Under the pieces are notes generated by a model that had not been told where the DNA came from, searched no databases, and was given only the letters and a program-made list of their open reading frames with translations. Shown here piece by piece: positions 23,117 through 34,200 of a stretch of 64,000 nucleotides of DNA; positions within the stretch are counted from its first letter, which is position 1; the number at the start of each line of letters is the position of its first letter. Made by a program: the position numbers and the translations under genes. The stretch is from Volvox africanus (lineage: Eukaryota; Chlorophyta; Chlorophyceae; Chlamydomonadales; Volvocaceae). The stretch lies in contig BSDZ01000019.1 in assembly GCA_030268105.1 (NCBI GenBank), forward strand, positions 1,590,001-1,654,000, written 5' to 3'.

Positions 23117-23243
23117 ATACCTAAATATCCCGAGTAGGGGGCCATATGGGTTTCATACTAGGATCATGTCGTATCTAGATGTGGATAGGAAGGGAGGGGT
23201 CTTGGTATCTAGATGCGGCTTCTTGGTCCCTAGATACAGCTAA
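23117..23243 (+). repeat. Diverged copy of the array's intron-3 segment, outside the array
   Basis: ATACCTAAATATCCCGAG...GGGGGCCATATGGG...GTATCTAGATG...ATACAGCTAA matches 24294-24436 in the leading piece of the array and its counterpart in every later unit. There are many substitutions and several indels; roughly three-quarters of positions agree by eye. It lies about 600 bp left of the array boundary. Confidence 0.75.
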
Positions 23244-23835
23244 TATAGAGGGCCGCCGGATATCCATACTAGGTGCCACTAACTGGACATACATCTAGAT
23301 GAGTCTTCTGTGTACCGAGATAGGGGCCCTTCAAGTCAGCAGCCTCAACCAGCACATGGTGCACATGGTGCGCCTGGTGTCTCTGCCAAAAGCGGAACAA
23401 ACACCAAAGAGATGAGTTAGATGCGTTAAGATATGCAACACATATATTTTTTGATCATTTGGAAAGTTGGTGCACGTGCACCAGGGGTGTGCGCAATCCA
23501 CTTCTACCCACACGCACGCACGCACGAAGTATCCACCTTCATCATATCCACATGTGGGAACGTATATAAATGCCGCTGCGAGCTAGATGCTGGTACCCAA
23601 TCTCCAGATGCGAGAAAAATGCGGCAAGTTTGTAGTATCCTCAAGACAGGAAATGTCGTCGTTAGTTATGAATAGACTGGCTGATTGAGAACGGAAATTC
23701 GATGCTCTCTAATGTCTCTCAAATATCTCTCTTATTTAATGCATGAATATATCCCTTGCGTGCATGCATCATGCATATTGAAAATGATAGAATGGTAAAC
23801 TAACCCTTCAAATGCGTTGGTGTTCTATATTTTAG

Positions 23836-24567
23836 GGTTAAGTCCAGCGCCTCCGGCACCCAGGCCCCCGCGTCCATCCACAGTCGGTGAGCCTTACTAT
23901 GATCAGTGGCACTTTTTCCTGCTCACGCATGCATCCGTTTTGTTTACAAAGAACTGCAATGCTTCATAGCTCATCCCTGAATCCAGTATCGCAAACTTGT
24001 TTTCTACTGATGGCCGACATGTATACATTTGATCATGAACACGCACTGGCTTGCAATCGAATGGGAACAAGGTTGCAATTATGACGACTGCTGGCTGCAC
24101 TCATCAAGGCAATCCTTTATTTGCTAATCGCCTACTGTGCGTGAGCGTAGTTTCTTGTTACAAATAAAGGCTGTACGTATGCATAGCCACGCATGGACGT
24201 TTTCAGATATGTAGAGGGATGAGGAATGGAGGTATCAACGGGCCTCACATGGGGTGAAGCACCTGGCTGCTGTGGATATCGTGTAACGTATATGTACCTA
24301 ACTATCCCGAGCAGGGGGCCATATGGGTACCTGACTAGCATCATGCTGTATCTAGATGGGGCTAATGGGGGCGTCCTTGGTATCCAGCTAGATGCATGCG
24401 GCTGCTACATACCCATGGGTAGCCGAATACAGCTAAGGAGGTCGACCTTCTCCTAACCCCCTAAACCCTTAACCCTTGACCCTCCCTACAACCCTAAGCC
24501 ATCCCGCACAGCTGCTCGTTAATGCTATTAACAACGTTCGCCTGCGTGTTGTGTTGTTTGTCCGTAG
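23836..24567 (+). repeat. Truncated leading piece of the array (partial linker exon and intron 3)
   Basis: Identity with later units begins at 23840, which corresponds to 26595, inside the linker exon. Upstream, TATTTTAG|GG supplies a new acceptor, so a 51-bp exon (23836-23886) reads (x)GG-LSPAPPAPRPPRPSTV-G in the right frame and phase, ending at the usual GTGAGC donor. The rest is a normal intron 3. One base differs from later copies in the CACTTTTTCC stretch (CACTTGTTCC elsewhere). Confidence 0.85.
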
Positions 24568-27500
24568 GCAACCTGGCCTTGGGCAAGGTGGCTTACGTAT
24601 CAAGTCCATCAAATACATATTCGGCCAGTTATGCAGTCGATGGTAACCTGTTGACGTCGTCTTATTCTGGCGGATATGATGACCCCGCCAAATGGTTATC
24701 AGTGGACCTGGGCGGGGTGTGGGACATCAGCCGTATCCTGGTCTGGCCCTACCAGTACTGCTGCTGGTACTACAATGAGAACATAGAAGTTCGTGTTGGC
24801 TTGCGGAACATCAGCTCAGCAGACGACACATACGCCATTGGGGACAACCAGCTGGTGTGGAAGCAGAACGGGAGCACTCCTGGCAACCCAGACGCTCCAA
24901 CAGACCCATTCGTGATCAATCTGCGGCCTGCAGTCAAGGGCCGCTGGGTCACAGTGCAGAACTTCTATGCTTACCAGTGTAAGTGTGCGTGGGAGTAGTG
25001 TAGGATCATTTGAGATCGTCACATCTCAAATGAAAGACCTGTATCTTAGCTTCATGCCCCTATTTGTTTGAATGTATGTGCCTGCTGCTGGTATTTATAT
25101 ATGTATGCTACATATAAAATATAAAGCACCAAAGAGAGTGTTATCTATCATATTGACGACGGATCCGCACTGAATATCCAAAAACAAATAATACAGGTGG
25201 ACGGTTTATTTCAGGATATGATGAAGAACATACATAGAACATACCTCCGCTGCAGACCAACGGTGCAGATAGACCAACGGTGCAGATATACCAACGGCGT
25301 ACATGCAGTGCATCGACTGCTGGTTCATTGCTTGCCAAATATATATTCAAGCTGCATTCATAATGAATGAACGGATCTGATACAACAAATGAAGGTTTTT
25401 CATCTGTCATTACATACTTCTTATGTATGCCGTTTTAGCAACCTACATCCATATATTATTTGAAAACACACACACACATATACATATACATATACATATT
25501 CATATATGTATATGTATATGCATGCATGGATGGATGTATATGCTGTTGAGCCTAATACTTATAACGGTTACTATTATATATGTCAGCCCGGTAGATGTTG
25601 ATGAGGTCATTGCTTACCCAAACAAGTCATGCATATCCTGCCTCCACATCAACAACTGGGAGTCGTGCTTACAGCCTTCATCATTCCCCATCATTCCCTG
25701 TGCTGCTCAGGGGCATACCTCTACATTGCTGAGGTTGAAGTCTACGGTAACGCCAGTGAGTTCAGTGGCTTTTGGTATAGCATATATAGGATTATATGGT
25801 GGTGTAGCAATGTTGCATTCATTATCTTTTGTGTATAAAATGCTTATAACTTTATATATGCTTTATTATAAAAATATGTGAAATCATCCGTGTCATTCAT
25901 GTACTTCGCATCATGTCATATCTTGACACAAGATACCTAAGATCCTAAGATCTAAGATCCTAAGATAATGTAACACAAATATGATTACCATAGATTCTTG
26001 AGAATAAATCCTGCATATTCTCACGGATTGCCATGGACTTCGCAGCACTTGCGTCATAGTTGAGCAAGAGCTTGAGAGTGCTTGAAGTTCCTTTGTGTGA
26101 CACGACGCACGGTTGAATCTGTATGTTTCTAATCACCTAGCTGGATTATATCGAGCGAGCTGGACATACCCACCGGCAAGAATGGCTGGACTCCAGCTAC
26201 CTGTGAATAGCATGTTCCTGTAGGCATGTTGTTCGTAGGTAGCTGAGCTAATGATAATAAACATCAAATCATGTGCATTGTCCCTGCATACTTTCACAGG
26301 GCAGCAAGCATGGTGTCTAGGACCCATGGATTGGTGTCACGTCCTGTGTGACTGTGTGACCTGATGATAGCCACATATGCAAAGCTTGCATGATGACATG
26401 GTGCAGCATGTGTATTCCCACAAATCATGGTTAGACGGCCTTAAGGAAAGTATGTGACACTTGTGTAAGTATGTGTTATATCATGACATACGCTATTGTG
26501 CTGCAGGCACATCACCGCTGCCACCTTCGCCGCCCCCTCGCCCTCCTCGGCCAAGTCCTCCTCCTCTACCGCCATCACCCCCACCGATTCCACCAAGTCC
26601 AGCGCCTCCGGCACCCAGGCCCCCGCGTCCATCCACAGTCGGTGAGCCTTACTATGATCAGTGGCACTTGTTCCTGCTCACGCATGCATCCGTTTTGTTT
26701 ACAAAGAACTGCAATGCTTCATAGCTCATCCCTGAATCCAGTATCGCAAACTTGTTTTCTACTGATGGCCGACATGTATACATTTGATCATGAACACGCA
26801 CTGGCTTGCAATCGAATGGGAACAAGGTTGCAATTATGACGACTGCTGGCTGCACTCATCAAGGCAATCCTTTATTTGCTAATCGCCTACTGTGCGTGAG
26901 CGTAGTTTCTTGTTACAAATAAAGGCTGTACGTATGCATAGCCACGCATGGACGTTTTCAGATATGTAGAGGGATGAGGAATGGAGGTATCAACGGGCCT
27001 CACATGGGGTGAAGCACCTGGCTGCTGTGGATATCGTGTAACGTATATGTACCTAACTATCCCGAGCAGGGGGCCATATGGGTACCTGACTAGCATCATG
27101 CTGTATCTAGATGGGGCTAATGGGGGCGTCCTTGGTATCCAGCTAGATGCATGCGGCTGCTACATACCCATGGGTAGCCGAATACAGCTAAGGAGGTCGA
27201 CCTTCTCCTAACCCCCTAAACCCTTAACCCTTGACCCTCCCTACAACCCTAAGCCATCCCGCACAGCTGCTCGTTAATGCTATTAACAACGTTCGCCTGC
27301 GTGTTGTGTTGTTTGTCCGTAGGCAACCTGGCCTTGGGCAAGGTGGCTTACGTATCAAGTCCATCAAATACATATTCGGCCAGTTATGCAGTCGATGGTA
27401 ACCTGTTGACGTCGTCTTATTCTGGCGGATATGATGACCCCGCCAAATGGTTATCAGTGGACCTGGGCGGGGTGTGGGACATCAGCCGTATCCTGGTCTG

Positions 27501-28230
27501 GCCCTACCAGTACTGCTGCTGGTACTACAATGAGAACATAGAAGTTCGTGTTGGCTTGCGGAACATCAGCTCAGCAGACGACACATACGCCATTGGGGAC
27601 AACCAGCTGGTGTGGAAGCAGAACGGGAGCACTCCTGGCAACCCAGACGCTCCAACAGACCCATTCGTGATCAATCTGCAGCCTGCAGTCAAGGGCCGCT
27701 GGGTCACAGTGCAGAACTTCTATGCTTACCAGTGTAAGTGTGCGTGGGAGTAGTGTAGGATCATTTGAGATCGTCACATCTCAAATGAAAGACCTGTATC
27801 TTAGCTTCATGCCCCTATTTGTTTGAATGTATGTGCCTGCTGCTGGTATTTATATATGTATGCTACATATAAAATATAAAGCACCAAAGAGAGTGTTATC
27901 TATCATATTGACGACGGATCCGCACTGAATATCCAAAAACAAATAATACAGGTGGACGGTTTATTTCAGGATATGATGAAGAACATACATAGAACATACC
28001 TCCGCTGCAGACCAACGGTGCAGATAGACCAACGGTGCAGATATACCAACGGCGTACATGCAGTGCATCGACTGCTGGTTCATTGCTTGCCAAATATATA
28101 TTCAAGCTGCATTCATAATGAATGAACGGATCTGATACAACAAATGAAGGTTTTTCATCTGTCATTACATACTTCTTATGTATGCCGTTTTAGCAACCTA
28201 CATCCATATATTATTTGAAAACACACACAC

Positions 28231-28266
<36 letters not shown>

Positions 28267-31200
28267 TCATATATGTATATGTATATGTATATGCATGCAT
28301 GGATGGATGTATATGCTGTTGAGCCTAATACTTATAACGGTTACTATTATATATGTCAGCCCGGTAGATGTTGATGAGGTCATTGCTTACCCAAACAAGT
28401 CATGCATATCCTGCCTCCACATCAACAACTGGGAGTCGTGCTTACAGCCTTCATCATTCCCCATCATTCCCTGTGCTGCTCAGGGGCATACCTCTACATT
28501 GCTGAGGTTGAAGTCTACGGTAACGCCAGTGAGTTCAGTGGCTTTTGGTATAGCATATATAGGATTATATGGTGGTGTAGCAATGTTGCATTCATTATCT
28601 TTTGTGTATAAAATGCTTATAACTTTATATATGCTTTATTATAAAAATATGTGAAATCATCCGTGTCATTCATGTACTTCGCATCATGTCATATCTTGAC
28701 ACAAGATACCTAAGATCCTAAGATCTAAGATCTAAGATCTACCTAAGATCCTAAGATCTAAGATCCTAAGATAATGTAACACAAATATGATTACCATAGA
28801 TTCTTGGGAATAAATCCTGCGTTTTCTCACGGATTGCCATGGACTTCGCAGCACTTGCGTCATAGTTGAGCAAGAGCTTGAGAGTGCTTGAAGTTCCTTT
28901 GTGTGACACGACGCACGGTTGAATCTGTATGTTTCTAATCACCTAGCTGGATTATATCGAGCGAGCTGGACATACCCACCGGCAAGAATGGCTGGACTCC
29001 AGCTACCTGTGAATAGCATGTTCCTGTAGGCATGTTGTTCGTAGGTAGCTGAGCTAATGATAATAAACTAGGTCCTGTGTGACTGTGTGACCTGATGATA
29101 GCCACATATGCAAAGCTTGCATGATGACATGGTGCAGCATGTGTATTCCCACAAATCATGGTTAGACGGCCTTAAGGAAAGTATGTGACACTTGTGTAAG
29201 TATGTGTTATATCATGACATACGCTATTGTGCTGCAGGCACATCACCGCTGCCACCTTCGCCGCCCCCTCGCCCTCCTCGGCCAAGTCCTCCTCCTCTAC
29301 CGCCATCACCCCCACCGATTCCACCAAGTCCAGCGCCTCCGGCACCCAGGCCCCCGCGTCCATCCACAGTCGGTGAGCCTTACTATGATCAGTGGCACTT
29401 GTTCCTGCTCACGCATGCATCCGTTTTGTTTACAAAGAACTGCAATGCTTCATAGCTCATCCCTGAATCCAGTATCGCAAACTTGTTTTCTACTGATGGC
29501 CGACATGTATACATTTGATCATGAACACGCACTGGCTTGCAATCGAATGGGAACAAGGTTGCAATTATGACGACTGCTGGCTGCACTCATCAAGGCAATC
29601 CTTTATTTGCTAATCGCCTACTGTGCGTGAGCGTAGTTTCTTGTTACAAATAAAGGCTGTACGTATGCATAGCCACGCATGGACGTTTTCAGATATGTAG
29701 AGGGATGAGGAATGGAGGTATCAACGGGCCTCACATGGGGTGAAGCACCTGGCTGCTGTGGATATCGTGTAACGTATATGTACCTAACTATCCCGAGCAG
29801 GGGGCCATATGGGTACCTGACTAGCATCATGCTGTATCTAGATGGGGCTAATGGGGGCGTCCTTGGTATCCAGCTAGATGCATGCGGCTGCTACATACCC
29901 ATGGGTAGCCGAATACAGCTAAGGAGGTCGACCTTCTCCTAACCCCCTAAACCCTTAACCCTTGACCCTCCCTACAACCCTAAGCCATCCCGCACAGCTG
30001 CTCGTTAATGCTATTAACAACGTTCGCCTGCGTGTTGTGTTGTTTGTCCGTAGGCAACCTGGCCTTGGGCAAGGTGGCTTACGTATCAAGTCCATCAAAT
30101 ACATATTCGGCCAGTTATGCAGTCGATGGTAACCTGTTGACGTCGTCTTATTCTGGCGGATATGATGACCCCGCCAAATGGTTATCAGTGGACCTGGGCG
30201 GGGTGTGGGACATCAGCCGTATCCTGGTCTGGCCCTACCAGTACTGCTGCTGGTACTACAATGAGAACATAGAAGTTCGTGTTGGCTTGCGGAACATCAG
30301 CTCAGCAGACGACACATACGCCATTGGGGACAACCAGCTGGTGTGGAAGCAGAACGGGAGCACTCCTGGCAACCCAGACGCTCCAACAGACCCATTCGTG
30401 ATCAATCTGCGGCCTGCAGTCAAGGGCCGCTGGGTCACAGTGCAGAACTTCTATGCTTACCAGTGTAAGTGTGCGTGGGAGTAGTGTAGGATCATTTGAG
30501 ATCGTCACATCTCAAATGAAAGACCTGTATCTTAGCTTCATGCCCCTATTTGTTTGAATGTATGTGCCTGCTGCTGGTATTTATATATGTATGCTACATA
30601 TAAAATATAAAGCACCAAAGAGAGTGTTATCTATCATATTGACGACGGATCCGCACTGAATATCCAAAAACAAATAATACAGGTGGACGGTTTATTTCAG
30701 GATATGATGAAGAACATACATAGAACATACCTCCGCTGCAGACCAACGGTGCAGATAGACCAACGGTGCAGATATACCAACGGCGTACATGCAGTGCATC
30801 GACTGCTGGTTCATTGCTTGCCAAATATATATTCAAGCTGCATTCATAATGAATGAACGGATCTGATACAACAAATGAAGGTTTTTCATCTGTCATTACA
30901 TACTTCTTATGTATGCCGTTTTAGCAACCTACATCCATATATTATTTGAAAACACACACACACATATACATATACATATACATATTCATATATGTATATG
31001 TATATGCATGCATGGATGGATGTATATGCTGTTGAGCCTAATACTTATAACGGTTACTATTATATATGTCAGCCCGGTAGATGTTGATGAGGTCATTGCT
31101 TACCCAAACAAGTCATGCATATCCTGCCTCCACATCAACAACTGGGAGTCGTGCTTACAGCCTTCATCATTCCCCATCATTCCCTGTGCTGCTCAGGGGC

Positions 31201-34200
31201 ATACCTCTACATTGCTGAGGTTGAAGTCTACGGTAACGCCAGTGAGTTCAGTGGCTTTTGGTATAGCATATATAGGATTATATGGTGGTGTAGCAATGTT
31301 GCATTCATTATCTTTTGTGTATAAAATGCTTATAACTTTATATATGCTTTATTATAAAAATATGTGAAATCATCCGTGTCATTCATGTACTTCGCATCAT
31401 GTCATATCTTGACACAAGATACCTAAGATCCTAAGATCTAAGATCTAAGATCTACCTAAGATCCTAAGATCTAAGATCCTAAGATAATGTAACACAAATA
31501 TGATTACCATAGATTCTTGGGAATAAATCCTGCGTTTTCTCACGGATTGCCATGGACTTCGCAGCACTTGCGTCATAGTTGAGCAAGAGCTTGAGAGTGC
31601 TTGAAGTTCCTTTGTGTGACACGACGCACGGTTGAATCTGTATGTTTCTAATCACCTAGCTGGATTATATCGAGCGAGCTGGACATACCCACCGGCAAGA
31701 ATGGCTGGACTCCAGCTACCTGTGAATAGCATGTTCCTGTAGGCATGTTGTTCGTAGGTAGCTGAGCTAATGATAATAAACTAGGTCCTGTGTGACTGTG
31801 TGACCTGATGATAGCCACATATGCAAAGCTTGCATGATGACATGGTGCAGCATGTGTATTCCCACAAATCATGGTTAGACGGCCTTAAGGAAAGTATGTG
31901 ACACTTGTGTAAGTATGTGTTATATCATGACATACGCTATTGTGCTGCAGGCACATCACCGCTGCCACCTTCGCCGCCCCCTCGCCCTCCTCGGCCAAGT
32001 CCTCCTCCTCTACCGCCATCACCCCCACCGATTCCACCAAGTCCAGCGCCTCCGGCACCCAGGCCCCCGCGTCCATCCACAGTCGGTGAGCCTTACTATG
32101 ATCAGTGGCACTTGTTCCTGCTCACGCATGCATCCGTTTTGTTTACAAAGAACTGCAATGCTTCATAGCTCATCCCTGAATCCAGTATCGCAAACTTGTT
32201 TTCTACTGATGGCCGACATGTATACATTTGATCATGAACACGCACTGGCTTGCAATCGAATGGGAACAAGGTTGCAATTATGACGACTGCTGGCTGCACT
32301 CATCAAGGCAATCCTTTATTTGCTAATCGCCTACTGTGCGTGAGCGTAGTTTCTTGTTACAAATAAAGGCTGTACGTATGCATAGCCACGCATGGACGTT
32401 TTCAGATATGTAGAGGGATGAGGAATGGAGGTATCAACGGGCCTCACATGGGGTGAAGCACCTGGCTGCTGTGGATATCGTGTAACGTATATGTACCTAA
32501 CTATCCCGAGCAGGGGGCCATATGGGTACCTGACTAGCATCATGCTGTATCTAGATGGGGCTAATGGGGGCGTCCTTGGTATCCAGCTAGATGCATGCGG
32601 CTGCTACATACCCATGGGTAGCCGAATACAGCTAAGGAGGTCGACCTTCTCCTAACCCCCTAAACCCTTAACCCTTGACCCTCCCTACAACCCTAAGCCA
32701 TCCCGCACAGCTGCTCGTTAATGCTATTAACAACGTTCGCCTGCGTGTTGTGTTGTTTGTCCGTAGGCAACCTGGCCTTGGGCAAGGTGGCTTACGTATC
32801 AAGTCCATCAAATACATATTCGGCCAGTTATGCAGTCGATGGTAACCTGTTGACGTCGTCTTATTCTGGCGGATATGATGACCCCGCCAAATGGTTATCA
32901 GTGGACCTGGGCGGGGTGTGGGACATCAGCCGTATCCTGGTCTGGCCCTACCAGTACTGCTGCTGGTACTACAATGAGAACATAGAAGTTCGTGTTGGCT
33001 TGCGGAACATCAGCTCAGCAGACGACACATACGCCATTGGGGACAACCAGCTGGTGTGGAAGCAGAACGGGAGCACTCCTGGCAACCCAGACGCTCCAAC
33101 AGACCCATTCGTGATCAATCTGCGGCCTGCAGTCAAGGGCCGCTGGGTCACAGTGCAGAACTTCTATGCTTACCAGTGTAAGTGTGCGTGGGAGTAGTGT
33201 AGGATCATTTGAGATCGTCACATCTCAAATGAAAGACCTGTATCTTAGCTTCATGCCCCTATTTGTTTGAATGTATGTGCCTGCTGCTGGTATTTATATA
33301 TGTATGCTACATATAAAATATAAAGCACCAAAGAGAGTGTTATCTATCATATTGACGACGGATCCGCACTGAATATCCAAAAACAAATAATACAGGTGGA
33401 CGGTTTATTTCAGGATATGATGAAGAACATACATAGAACATACCTCCGCTGCAGACCAACGGTGCAGATAGACCAACGGTGCAGATATACCAACGGCGTA
33501 CATGCAGTGCATCGACTGCTGGTTCATTGCTTGCCAAATATATATTCAAGCTGCATTCATAATGAATGAACGGATCTGATACAACAAATGAAGGTTTTTC
33601 ATCTGTCATTACATACTTCTTATGTATGCCGTTTTAGCAACCTACATCCATATATTATTTGAAAACACACACACACATATACATATACATATACATATTC
33701 ATATATGTATATGTATATGCATGCATGGATGGATGTATATGCTGTTGAGCCTAATACTTATAACGGTTACTATTATATATGTCAGCCCGGTAGATGTTGA
33801 TGAGGTCATTGCTTACCCAAACAAGTCATGCATATCCTGCCTCCACATCAACAACTGGGAGTCGTGCTTACAGCCTTCATCATTCCCCATCATTCCCTGT
33901 GCTGCTCAGGGGCATACCTCTACATTGCTGAGGTTGAAGTCTACGGTAACGCCAGTGAGTTCAGTGGCTTTTGGTATAGCATATATAGGATTATATGGTG
34001 GTGTAGCAATGTTGCATTCATTATCTTTTGTGTATAAAATGCTTATAACTTTATATATGCTTTATTATAAAAATATGTGAAATCATCCGTGTCATTCATG
34101 TACTTCGCATCATGTCATATCTTGACACAAGATACCTAAGATCCTAAGATCTAAGATCTAAGATCTACCTAAGATCCTAAGATCTAAGATCCTAAGATAA

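Larger units (their letters stand above)
24568..27322 (+). repeat. Array unit 1 (2755 bp)
   Basis: Exons are 24568-24978, 25711-25755 and 26507-26641, separated by introns of 732, 751 and 681 bp. This is the most divergent full unit: it lacks the 33-bp expansion of the AAGATCCTAAGATCT minisatellite in intron 2 and reads GAGAATAAATCCTGCATATTC where the others have GGGAATAAATCCTGCGTTTTC. It has the long form of intron 2 (78-base block 26263-26340) and Arg at domain position 120. Confidence 0.97.

Noticed and set aside
23829..23838. True telomere or chromosome end at the array boundary
   Set aside because: There is only a single TTTTAGGG; normal sequence continues on both sides.
25141..25410. 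An 89-codon minus-strand frame in intron 1 present in every unit
   Set aside because: Its repetition only reflects duplication of the DNA; the translation has no recognisable features and the copies carry no changes that could test coding constraint.
25578..25680. A possible extra exon in intron 1 (VDVDEVIAYPNKSCISC)
   Set aside because: It has an acceptor in the right phase, but no donor lets it join the 45-bp exon in the frame that gives LYIAEVEVYG. Direct joining gives an F5/8C domain of normal spacing, so the extra exon is not needed.
26471..26839. A His/Arg/Leu-rich 122-codon frame over the linker exon
   Set aside because: It is the +1 shadow of the polyproline exon and runs through the intron 3 donor; only the Pro/Ser frame joins the F5/8C exons in phase.
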